Positions 7,611 to 15,560 of a stretch of 38,551 bases of DNA are shown here, piece by piece; the stretch's first letter is position 1; each line of letters begins with the position of its first letter. A model generated the notes under the pieces. That model was not told the DNA's origin. It searched no databases and worked only from the letters and a program-made list of their open reading frames with translations. Where the stretch lies: the NCBI GenBank assembly GCA_938022165.1, contig CALIEI010000154.1, positions 1 to 38,551 of the forward strand, read 5' to 3'. The stretch is from an uncultured Saprospiraceae bacterium. Its GTDB lineage: Bacteria > Bacteroidota > Bacteroidia > Chitinophagales > Saprospiraceae. The position numbers and the translations under genes were made by a program.

Positions 7611-7613
7611 CTA
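7489..7613 (-). repeat. CTAGACAC 8-bp array interrupted by a hairpin insert
   Basis: CTAGACACCT occurs at 7490-7499. About 85 bases later the same unit resumes as four near-tandem 8-base units (7587-7618: CTAGACAC, CTAGATAG, CTAGACAC, CTAAAACG). The stop codon of the DUF1569 gene lies inside the last unit. The DNA between holds a C/G-rich stretch (7516-7537) and the hairpin at 7543-7566. An array interrupted by an inserted element is the simplest reading. Confidence 0.65.
7543..7566 (-). terminator. Perfect TGTCC/GGACA hairpin, terminator-like
   Basis: AAAAATGTCC (7543-7552) and GGACATTTTT (7556-7565) form a perfect 10-bp stem with a 3-base ACT loop and T or A runs at both ends. It works as an intrinsic-terminator shape on either strand. 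It lies 45 bases past the stop of the minus-strand gene ending at 7611. The preceding CGGTTCCCTCACT looks like part of the same element; I recall CCCTCACTAAAAATGTCC stretches in other Bacteroidota, unverified. Confidence 0.6.
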
Positions 7614-8540
7614 AAACGCTATCCCAAACTGCCTCAAATGATGTTGCATATGTTTCACGTGTACCTGACGCCATTGATCTACTGTCAAGTCGCCCATGGC
7701 TAAGTGTGCATGAGTAGCTGATCCATTTTCTTCGGTATAACGCAGATATTTTTGATAAGCTTGCTGCAACATCTTTTTTGATTCTTCAATGGTCTCCTTA
7801 CGGGGTGTTCTTGGTTCTCCTATGTTGATACCAGCTAACACCTCATTCCAGGGATCATCTGATTTTTGAAAAGCTTCCCATTTTTGTTTGGCATCCTCTT
7901 CTGTGCCTTCGTATGCTCTATTGATTTTTCCCATACTTACTAGAAAAGTAGCTCCCAAATGTTCAACCATTTGATGCGCATTCATTTTGCCCCATGCCGC
8001 AGGTGTGTCCGCTTCAATTTTGGTACTGACCTTATAAAGTAATTTTTCTATAAGTGGAATTTTTTCATCTCTTGGTAGCAATCCAAATTGCATGGCGTGA
8101 TGCTCTACATGTTTGATGTGAAAGGGTAACCATTCTTCTAGAGTCAAGTCGCCAAAGTATCCGTGTGTGGAGGTTTTACTAGGGTTTTCCTTTAATTGGT
8201 CTAAGTAATATAGTACGGCATTATTTAGTTTGCTCTTAGCCTCAGCCAAGGAAGTATATTTTAGATGAGGCGCTGCTACTGGCTCGTCCTGTGTGCCGGG
8301 CATACGAACACCTTTAGGAAAAGGGTAGTAGCTGCTAAAAAAACGAGCCTTAGCTTTAGCTGCAACATCAGGCTCTAGATACATCTTGCCAGTAAATCCT
8401 TTTGCCGTAGCATAGAATACTCCGCCAAGATGCTCAATCACATTCTGAGGACTCATTACACCCCACTGTCCTTGTGTTTCTTCTGCTAGAGATTCAAATA
8501 ATGATATTCGATTTTGTAATTTTTCAGCTGTGGCTTTCAT
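7611..8540 (-). CDS. Protein with two tandem DUF1569/DinB-like domains
   Basis: 309 residues made of two similar halves. Half one (1-155) has VIEHLGG (35-40) and HIKHVEHHAMQFG (141-153); half two (160-309) has MVEHLGA (191-197) and HVKHMQHHLRQFG (294-306). This is the DUF1569 version of the DinB/YfiT four-helix-bundle fold, in which three histidines usually hold a divalent metal; both halves keep EHLG and HxxHHxxQFG. The reaction is unknown; related bundles act as thiol-dependent transferases. From memory, unverified, DUF1569-like domains are found attached to PaaZ-type proteins in some Bacteroidota, which would fit paaK about 4.4 kb away. The stop codon sits in the 8-bp array. Confidence 0.75.
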   Translation of the reverse strand: MKATAEKLQNRISLFESLAEETQGQWGVMSPQNVIEHLGGVFYATAKGFTGKMYLEPDVAAKAKARFFSSYYPFPKGVRMPGTQDEPVAAPHLKYTSLAEAKSKLNNAVLYYLDQLKENPSKTSTHGYFGDLTLEEWLPFHIKHVEHHAMQFGLLPRDEKIPLIEKLLYKVSTKIEADTPAAWGKMNAHQMVEHLGATFLVSMGKINRAYEGTEEDAKQKWEAFQKSDDPWNEVLAGINIGEPRTPRKETIEESKKMLQQAYQKYLRYTEENGSATHAHLAMGDLTVDQWRQVHVKHMQHHLRQFGIAF

Positions 8541-8929
8541 TTTATTTTGTTCATTTTACGCAATACCAAAGTACTTAAATTATTGATAATTAATGACAAC
8601 CTTCATATAATTTATAGCCGGAAATTGATGGCCAGCCTAGTTTGGCTAAAGCGGCTTGATTTGTTAGCTTGCATCTAATTGTCTATCTTAGTCAACAACA
8701 AAGACTACATTCTTAGTTTGCCATCTATTTTGCTCCTTTGAATTTCTTTTAACAAAACAAATAGCGCATGCGATTAAGCTTCAACAACAGAAAAATTGCA
8801 GACAACTGTATATTCATGGTCTAGTGTCTATTGATCATTGTTATCCTATTTTACCTTAGGATACTTTTAATCCTTCGGAATATTCAATTCAAATTTTGTA
8901 GTTCCCTGAGATAAGTCTAACTTAAAGTT
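8541..8929. other. Gene-free stretch of 389 bases between divergent genes
   Basis: Neither strand carries a credible open frame. This gap separates the divergent DUF1569 and TonB-domain genes, so it must contain both promoters. I see no clear TAnnTTTG box at the right spacing, only a near match GTACTTTGG close to 8570 on the minus strand. No strong repeat or hairpin was found. Confidence 0.5.
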
Positions 8930-9409
8930 ATGAAACGAACACAACTATTGCTAATCGGATTATTGTTTCTATTTGGTATTAGCACCCAAGCGCAAACTCC
9001 CTCCACACAACCTGCAAGAGAGATATTTAAAGTAGTTGCGGAAATGCCTCGATTTCCTGGCTGTGAATCTGAAGATGAAAAGAAAATTGAAAAGTGTGCT
9101 AAACAAAAAATGGATGAATATATTAAGCAAAACTTAGTTTATCCGAAGCAGGCTATAGCTGAAGGTATCGAAGGAACTGTAGTGATAAGGGCATTAGTTG
9201 AAAAAGATGGATCTTTATCAGGCATAACATGTGTACGTGATATTGGAGGAGGCTGTGGAGCAGAGGCTATTCGAATATTTGAAAATATGCCCAAGTGGAG
9301 ACCAGGTTATCAGAGAGGGCGGACAGTAGAGGTACAGATAAACATTCCTGTTAAATTTAGCTTAGACGAGAATCGAAAGAAAACACGTAAGAACAAACGT
9401 CGTGGATAG
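8930..9409 (+). CDS. Secreted protein with TonB C-terminal domain
   Basis: 159 residues. Residues 1-21 are a signal peptide (LLLIGLLFLFGISTQA), so the protein is periplasmic and lacks the N-terminal membrane anchor and Pro-rich spacer of a true TonB. Residues about 60-152 match the TonB C-terminal fold: YIKQNLVYPKQAIAEGIEGTVVIRALVEKDG is the characteristic Y-P-x-x-A-x-x-x-G-x-x-G-x-V run, followed by GGCGAEAIRIFENMPKWRPGYQRGRTVEVQINIPVKF. Four cysteines (ESED region, KCAKQ, ITCVRD, GGCGAE) may form disulfides. Bacteroidota have many such stand-alone TonB_C proteins; their role is poorly known and may be protein interaction at the envelope rather than energy transfer. The basic tail KKTRKNKRRG is unusual. 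The gene is convergent with the AsmA-like gene. Confidence 0.8.
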   Translation: MKRTQLLLIGLLFLFGISTQAQTPSTQPAREIFKVVAEMPRFPGCESEDEKKIEKCAKQKMDEYIKQNLVYPKQAIAEGIEGTVVIRALVEKDGSLSGITCVRDIGGGCGAEAIRIFENMPKWRPGYQRGRTVEVQINIPVKFSLDENRKKTRKNKRRG

Positions 9410-9528
9410 TAAATGAAAGTTTTAAAAAGTTTCTATTTTTTTTGAAAAGTAGATTCCAATATATTTTCTATCGAACTAAAGATAGCAAGCTGAAAATTCC
9501 AACCAAGTATTTATAATAAAATCGAATC

Positions 9529-12500
9529 TTATTTGTTCTTAGTACTCTTATCTTTCAACTTGACTTCATAGTCTTCTAAGGTGCCTTTAACTCTAAGGTT
9601 TAGATATCGCACTTTTTTCTTAGGATCCTTTTCTATGATTTCATCGTCACCGGTATCTCCATCTTTAGTTTTTTTGCTTCCGAACAACTTGTTTCGCGCA
9701 CTTTGCTTAACCAGCTTCCAAGGAATGCGAATCAGATAATCCAGATCACCACTCATTGATTGCGCTCCTGACAATTCAAGGTGTCCTAAAGTGGATTCGA
9801 TGGTCATATTAGGAATGTTGATGGTTCCGTTGGTGATATCCATATGATTTTGGAGCGTATCAAATTGGACTAAAGATAAGTCCTTGTCACCCATATAGTC
9901 TGACAGCATTTGTACGGGCTCGTAATTTTCTAGGCGACCATTTAAGATCTCAATATCCATATGAATTTCAGATTGGTCTATATCTGGTATCATATCAGGA
10001 TATACTCTGATATTGCCTTTAATATCTGCAGATACTTTACCATGAACATAGTCGGACATAAATTCGTCCTCTCCAAAGTTTTCATATTTGAACAACAGCT
10101 GATCCAAATCTGCTTGGACCACTTTTAGATTTGGGCTGAGATAAATTTTATCAGGATTACTACCATTGAAATAACCAGACATATAGAAGTCCCCGTCAGC
10201 AGCTTGAGCACGCATGGTGTCTACATATATGTAGTGGTCTTTTGTTGTTCTCAATCTACTGTGAATATTTTGGATATCGATATGATGATAAATAAAATGA
10301 TCTACATCTACATCAATAGTCATATCCGTAAAAGGTAGCTCGTATAAATTAAATGCTTTGCTGTGTGCTTCTACATCAGCGGTAGTGGCAAGTGTATCCT
10401 TAAGAGTATTAGATGATTTGGTGTCAAAAGCAAACAGTTGATCATAGTCAATATAATTGGCCTTAAGTCCTACATGATTGTCCCGAAATTTTATGCTCTC
10501 ATCTTCACCAAGGTAGTAATTCACATCTGCGTCAAAAACAGTACGACCTATTTTTCCATGCATTTTTTCTAGTATCAGATGTTCATCTTCATAGTGAACT
10601 CTTCCTGAAAAATCCTCAAAACGCATTGGATGCACCTTCATTTTTGCTTCAAACTGATCTAGATCAACATCAACGGAATGTAGTCCAGAATCCCTATAAT
10701 GCATCTCACCATTTACATGTAACTTAAGATTGTTAAACTGTTCGTGACGATAGTCTTCTGGAACATAGTTTTTACCATTATAAGAAAAAACATCCTCTAG
10801 CCTTAGTTTGTCAGCGCTTAAGTCTAGATCTAATTTTACATCACCAGCTAAAGTATCTTTCATCCAGAAACCATAGTCGAGAATATCCCCATTGAGATGG
10901 AAGTCAGAATCATCAATATATCCAGTGAAATCTACAATCTCTAAGTCTTCATCACCTATCAATATATCAGCATTGAAATCGTGCAGCTCATGAGGATAGT
11001 GTTTAAGCTGGGCGTGTAGATCATCTATGAAAAATTCACCTATGGGTAAATGCTTGTAATCCATTAATCCACCTGCAGTAGAATTGAACTTCACTTGGAT
11101 ATTAAAGTCTTTAATTTGCTCATCTAGACCAGTACTATCTTCTTTGGAATAGCTAGTCAATTCTGCTAAGTCGATGAGATCTGAGCGCATTTCTAATTCT
11201 GCTATTACTGGTATACTTGGTTTAAAATCTAAACTGTCTTCCATCAAGGAACCGTAGTTATTCATTTCACCACTAAAATGAAAATCGGATTTATCAATAT
11301 AGCCCGTAAAATCAACAACTTTGATATCGGCACTATCTATAAGTACATCAGCATGAAAGTCATGCAGCTCATGAGGGAAGCGATTTAATTGAGCATTAAG
11401 TTTTTCAATAAAGAATTCTCCTTCGGGTAAGGATTTAGATTCAGTAATGGCACGGGCACTAGATTTAGCTTTTAGAAGTAGATTTAAATCTTTGATTTGT
11501 TCATTAATTCCAGTGCTGTCTCCCTTTACAAAGCCCGTCAATTCAACCAGATCAATTAGCTTAGCGCTTATTTCAAGTTCTGCTTCAACTGGTATGTCTG
11601 TATGATGAACTATAGCAGGAAGATCAGTGACAAAACCTGTTAGGGATAAATCTGAAGCGCCCATTTTCAAATTAAACTTATCTATCTCACCTCTTTTTCC
11701 ATTCATAGCTAGATGCATATCCAACTGATCGATAGGCACTCTTAGATCTGGGGATTCGACATGAAGGTTTTCAATATTTAATTCGCTGAAGTAAGATTGA
11801 TTCAATTGGCTCAGGGCATTCTCTGGATGCTTCAGATCGATGATGTCATGGAATTTCATGTCTAGCTTTACTTTGCCAGAAGCATTTTCTATATAGGATA
11901 AATTAAAGAACTGTGTGAGGAACTCTAGATCAAAATCCGTATTAAGATCCAATTTAACATCTGGTTCTTCAAAATTCTTCACGAAAATAGTAGCTAGAAA
12001 TTTCCCTCGATCCAGTTTTGATGTAAAGTCTTCAAGGGAGAATTCCATGGTTCTAAGTGATTTGTCCTTACCATTGGTAAAGTGTCCCTTAAAGCCCATG
12101 TCTTCTACTTTTTTACGTACATCTACATTTTCCAAAAATGCCTCATTGGCTCCAAAAGTCAGATCTATGAATGGCATTTGACCACTTACTGGTCCAGTTA
12201 TATCTGCATTAAAGTAAAATTCACCCGCATTATTGTATCGTTCTAGAGTAGGTATTAGATTTTCTGGAGCAAAGGCAATCAGCATATCAAAGTTTGGTTT
12301 CGTGCCATTGATATGAATATCTAGGTCTAAGTCTGCTTTTGTATCTATATTCCCTTGAATCTCAAAATCGCCGTTTTCCATTTTTATCCCGGAGGGTGAG
12401 ATTTCGAGTAAGCCAGACAGTTCATTATATAATATATCGGTATGAAACTCAAAATGTTTATGCTTTATAAAACTAGTATCTTGATTCTCAATGATGTTTA

Positions 12501-13116
12501 ATTCAAACTCTGTGTCAAGGTGGGCATCGATTTCATTATTACCTGTATTGAGTTCACTTTTTGCCCAGTAAACTAGGGTTTCGATATCCGTCATAGATGA
12601 TTCATCCAATGTATGAATATCTAGATTGAGGAGTTCAATATTTTTTAAATGAATGTCGAATGGTTCTTCTTCATTACTATTTTTATTAGGATTAGTAAAA
12701 GCATTTTCAATATTGAGCAAACCATTCTCATGGATAATAAGGTTGCAATAGCCATCTTCTATGAGTAATTTCTGAACATCATAGATGCCATTTACTAGAT
12801 CCCAAATATTAAAACCAATGTAGATGTCCGCCACATCCAAAATAGGTGTGGTGATTTGCTTTTTTGATTCGTAAACGCGAACACTATCAACTTTTATGGA
12901 GATATAAGGAAAGTTCTTGAAAGGAGCAATATGTGAATCGGCTATTGCTATTTGGCCTTCGTATGATTGATTCAAAACGGTTAACTCTTTTTGAATAAGG
13001 TCACCTTGCTTTTGGTAGACAATAAAAGTTAAAGCCCCAATTAAGAATAAGGGTAACAATATACTTAATACTAAAAGCCTTTTAAATATTTTCCATCGAG
13101 ATGGTTTGGTTTGCAT
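9529..13116 (-). CDS. Large AsmA-like envelope protein
   Basis: 1195 residues. Residues about 13-32 form one N-terminal transmembrane helix; the rest is acidic, beta-rich and periplasmic. The long run of short amphipathic strands and the C-terminal part (IRVYPDMIPDIDQSEIHMDIEILNGRLENYEPVQMLSDYM, residues about 1035-1085) match the AsmA/TamB superfamily, whose members form long grooves that move or organise lipids between the membranes. Residues about 515-641 and 642-768 are a visible tandem duplication of 127 residues, with GEFFIEKLNAQL/GEFFIDDLHAQL and PHELHDF in both copies. The C-terminus is Lys/Asp-rich. A perfect TAnnTTTG box lies only 7 bases before the ATG. It is monocistronic and convergent with the TonB_C gene. 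Confidence 0.8.
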   Translation of the reverse strand: MQTKPSRWKIFKRLLVLSILLPLFLIGALTFIVYQKQGDLIQKELTVLNQSYEGQIAIADSHIAPFKNFPYISIKVDSVRVYESKKQITTPILDVADIYIGFNIWDLVNGIYDVQKLLIEDGYCNLIIHENGLLNIENAFTNPNKNSNEEEPFDIHLKNIELLNLDIHTLDESSMTDIETLVYWAKSELNTGNNEIDAHLDTEFELNIIENQDTSFIKHKHFEFHTDILYNELSGLLEISPSGIKMENGDFEIQGNIDTKADLDLDIHINGTKPNFDMLIAFAPENLIPTLERYNNAGEFYFNADITGPVSGQMPFIDLTFGANEAFLENVDVRKKVEDMGFKGHFTNGKDKSLRTMEFSLEDFTSKLDRGKFLATIFVKNFEEPDVKLDLNTDFDLEFLTQFFNLSYIENASGKVKLDMKFHDIIDLKHPENALSQLNQSYFSELNIENLHVESPDLRVPIDQLDMHLAMNGKRGEIDKFNLKMGASDLSLTGFVTDLPAIVHHTDIPVEAELEISAKLIDLVELTGFVKGDSTGINEQIKDLNLLLKAKSSARAITESKSLPEGEFFIEKLNAQLNRFPHELHDFHADVLIDSADIKVVDFTGYIDKSDFHFSGEMNNYGSLMEDSLDFKPSIPVIAELEMRSDLIDLAELTSYSKEDSTGLDEQIKDFNIQVKFNSTAGGLMDYKHLPIGEFFIDDLHAQLKHYPHELHDFNADILIGDEDLEIVDFTGYIDDSDFHLNGDILDYGFWMKDTLAGDVKLDLDLSADKLRLEDVFSYNGKNYVPEDYRHEQFNNLKLHVNGEMHYRDSGLHSVDVDLDQFEAKMKVHPMRFEDFSGRVHYEDEHLILEKMHGKIGRTVFDADVNYYLGEDESIKFRDNHVGLKANYIDYDQLFAFDTKSSNTLKDTLATTADVEAHSKAFNLYELPFTDMTIDVDVDHFIYHHIDIQNIHSRLRTTKDHYIYVDTMRAQAADGDFYMSGYFNGSNPDKIYLSPNLKVVQADLDQLLFKYENFGEDEFMSDYVHGKVSADIKGNIRVYPDMIPDIDQSEIHMDIEILNGRLENYEPVQMLSDYMGDKDLSLVQFDTLQNHMDITNGTINIPNMTIESTLGHLELSGAQSMSGDLDYLIRIPWKLVKQSARNKLFGSKKTKDGDTGDDEIIEKDPKKKVRYLNLRVKGTLEDYEVKLKDKSTKNK

Positions 13117-13123
13117 GATAGAA

Positions 13124-13131
13124 CAAAGATA
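13124..13131 (-). promoter_or_regulatory. Bacteroidota -7 promoter box of the AsmA-like gene
   Basis: On the minus strand the sequence is TATCTTTG, a perfect match to TAnnTTTG, ending 7 bases ahead of the ATG at 13116. The leader would be very short or absent. No clear TTG box about 20 bases further upstream is seen. Confidence 0.5.
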
Positions 13132-13198
13132 GTAAGTTTAAAGGTAAGGGGGAGAAAATCGTACGGGTATAAATCATTTGTTTTTGCTATAAAGTTCT

Positions 13199-13348
13199 AT
13201 CGGGCGAGGCGTAAGCCCAAAGCCCTAGTGGCTAAAGGATGGAGTGGTTCCGCTGTATAGACGCATGGCAATGCGACTATACAGTGGAAGGAACGGACAG
13301 CCTGACAGCAGCGCAATTTTCTGCGCTAGCTGATCGCCCCTCATAAAA
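13199..13348 (-). repeat. Dispersed structured element, copy C
   Basis: Read on the minus strand, it starts about 75 bases after the stop of the acyl-CoA ligase gene with TTTTATGAGGGGCG, contains CTGTCAGGCTGTCCG, then a long hairpin, then CGGAACCACTCCATCC, and ends with GCCTCGCCCGAT. It has the length and order of copies A, B and D-F but the weakest base identity. The 304-base gap at 13117-13420 holds no gene. Confidence 0.55.
13250..13287. repeat. 17-bp stem hairpin inside copy C
   Basis: CCGCTGTATAGACGCAT and ATGCGACTATACAGTGG pair over 17 positions with one G-T pair and one A-A mismatch, around a GGCA loop. It is among the strongest hairpins in the window. It is not followed by a T-run, so a plain terminator role is less likely. 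Confidence 0.85.
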
Positions 13349-13420
13349 TTTATCCATAGTTTTCACCGCATCAGAATATTCCTAGTTCGACTGGATTATT
13401 AGATAAGGGTAGGAATATCC

Positions 13421-14968
13421 TTATGACTTCCTCAACTCTTTCTTAAGTATCTTACCAGTAGCACTTTGCGGTAGCGCATCTAAAAACTGAATCACACGTG
13501 GACATTTGTAGGCAGCGATGTGCTCCTTGGTCCAAGCCATCAGTTCTATATCAGTGACTGACATGCCCTCTTTCAATACTACACAAGCCTTAATTTCTTC
13601 GCCATACTGATCGTCAGGTATGCCGATGACAGCCACGAGAGAAACCGCTTCGTGCTTCATGATCACATCCTCTACTTCTCTTGGATATACATTCAGCCCG
13701 CCACGGATGATCATATCCTTTGTACGATCGACGATGTAGAAAAAACCATCTTCATCCTTGACCGCCACGTCACCAGAATGCAACCAACCGTTGCGAATGG
13801 TTTTTGCATTGGCTTCAGGTTTGTTGTAGTAGCCTTTCATTACGTTGTGCCCTCGATAGATCAATTCTCCTTTTTCTCCGATGGGCACTTCTGCGCCATC
13901 TTCGTCGACGATCATCACCTCTACGCCCCAGACAGGCGTTCCGATAGAACCAGGCTTACGGCCCGAATCGAACTGGTTAAACGTTACCACCGGTGATCCT
14001 TCCGACATACCGTAGCCTTCGAGGATTTCAATATTGAATTTTGCTTCAAAGTCCTCCAATACTTTCACCGGTAGAGAGGCGCCACCAGAGACACAAATTC
14101 TTAATTGTTTTGAAATGGTTTTCATGTCAACTTGATCCCCTTGATAATTCAGCAGTCCCCAATACATTGTAGGTACTCCTGCGAATATGGTAATCTTATG
14201 CTTGGCCATCAATCCCAAAACAGCCTCCGCATCAAAGCGTGGCAAAAGCACATTGGTCGTCCCTTTGTACATGCCTACATTCATCAAAACCGTCATAGCA
14301 AAAATGTGAAACAAGGGGAGTACGATGAGCATATTGTCTTCAGAAGTCGGATGAAAAAGGTCATTACTCACCATTGCATTCAGTGTAAGATTGCTATGTG
14401 ATAATTCTGCGCCTTTGGGACGTCCAGTCGTACCAGAAGTATAGATAATAACAGCTGTGTCATCAGCACCAGTCTTAGCCGTTTCTGTTACGGGAGACTG
14501 ATCCGACATCAACATGCCTAAAGTTTTGAGTCCTTCGATGGGCGAAGGATCCGTGGGCTTGGCTGTGATCACAAATAAATCCTTGCACTGCTCCGCCATT
14601 CGAAATCCTGCGTGACCTTCCTCTAGCATCGGTAAACCCGGTGCTCCAAGAAAACAAAAATAAGCTTTAGCATCCGAATCATTGAGGTGATAAGCCACTT
14701 CATCTTTTTTGAGTAGTACACTTAGCGGCACTACTACAGCTCCTGCTTTTAAGATACCATAATAGATCATAGGAAAGTATGGGAGGTTGAGGCAACTCAG
14801 AGCTACTTTATCACCCGCTTTTATTCCGATTGATTTTAACCCATTAGCAATCTGATTAGCTGCTCCATTGACCTGTGCATATGTTACTTTAGTATCATTA
14901 AAAATGAAGGCATCTTTGTTGGGATACCTACGAGCACTGTTCTCTAAAAAGACGGAAAGGTTGAGCAT
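13421..14968 (-). CDS. Long-chain fatty acid/acyl-CoA ligase (AMP-forming)
   Basis: 515 residues, the common length of FadD-like ligases. It activates a carboxylic acid as acyl-AMP and transfers it to CoA. Motifs: phosphate loop YTSGTTGRPKGAELSH (176-191), LPLFHIFAM (217-225), substrate/adenine motif EGYGMSEGSP (317-326), HSGD (397-400), the hinge and CoA motif DRTKDMIIRGGLNVYPREVE (414-433) and the catalytic Lys506 in SATGKILKKEL. The sequence is most like medium- or long-chain acyl-CoA synthetases, but chain length cannot be read from it. The N-terminus MLNLSVFLENSARRYPNKDA fits the usual start. Copy C lies past its stop. No partner genes adjoin it. Confidence 0.9.
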   Translation of the reverse strand: MLNLSVFLENSARRYPNKDAFIFNDTKVTYAQVNGAANQIANGLKSIGIKAGDKVALSCLNLPYFPMIYYGILKAGAVVVPLSVLLKKDEVAYHLNDSDAKAYFCFLGAPGLPMLEEGHAGFRMAEQCKDLFVITAKPTDPSPIEGLKTLGMLMSDQSPVTETAKTGADDTAVIIYTSGTTGRPKGAELSHSNLTLNAMVSNDLFHPTSEDNMLIVLPLFHIFAMTVLMNVGMYKGTTNVLLPRFDAEAVLGLMAKHKITIFAGVPTMYWGLLNYQGDQVDMKTISKQLRICVSGGASLPVKVLEDFEAKFNIEILEGYGMSEGSPVVTFNQFDSGRKPGSIGTPVWGVEVMIVDEDGAEVPIGEKGELIYRGHNVMKGYYNKPEANAKTIRNGWLHSGDVAVKDEDGFFYIVDRTKDMIIRGGLNVYPREVEDVIMKHEAVSLVAVIGIPDDQYGEEIKACVVLKEGMSVTDIELMAWTKEHIAAYKCPRVIQFLDALPQSATGKILKKELRKS

Positions 14969-15137
14969 ATTTTGGTTTTATTATTTTATAAATATTTTTC
15001 GCAATCACGAATGATTTCATTGAGGCTATTATACAGTGAAAGATAAAAGAATATCCAAAGAATACAGTAGCGGAGCGAATTGTTTTTTCTTTATTAATTC
15101 GCAAGAATAAGACCTTACCACACTTATCCTAATTCAG

Positions 15138-15518
15138 TTATTTCACTAAAAATATTGAACCTTCTTTATCGTAGCCAAGCTTTGTATAGTATTCGTCAAC
15201 GTCAGACATAACTAGTATATCTTGAGCTGGAAAATCCTTAACTAGGCATTGCATTAATTTTTCACCAATTGCATTTCCTCTATGATTTTTATCAACTAAT
15301 AAATCTACTATCCAAATGTATAAATCATTATCATTTACCGAACGAGAATATCCACACAATTTGTTACCAATATAGGCTACATAAGTGATAGAATTCTGTA
15401 AAGCCGTTTTGTATTTTGGCTTCAAATAAGCTTCCCATTCTTCACCTTCGGATTTTATCAATTCCATTAACTGATTATACTGTTCTAAGTGTTCATATTT
15501 TTTGATAATGACTTCCAC
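15138..15518 (-). CDS. GNAT family N-acetyltransferase
   Basis: 126 residues, a short single-domain GNAT. The acetyl-CoA-binding motif A is visible as IVDLLVDKNHRGNAIGEKLMQCLV (about 69-92), with R-G-x-A-I-G as the pyrophosphate loop; the final strands are DILVMSDVDEYYTKLGYDKEGSIFLVK. The substrate is unknown. It starts 42 bases after the M28 peptidase stop on the same strand and is probably cotranscribed with it. Confidence 0.85.
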   Translation of the reverse strand: MEVIIKKYEHLEQYNQLMELIKSEGEEWEAYLKPKYKTALQNSITYVAYIGNKLCGYSRSVNDNDLYIWIVDLLVDKNHRGNAIGEKLMQCLVKDFPAQDILVMSDVDEYYTKLGYDKEGSIFLVK

Positions 15519-15560
15519 GCTGTATGTTCTTAATCTCTGAAAAAACTTAATGGTTTTTTT

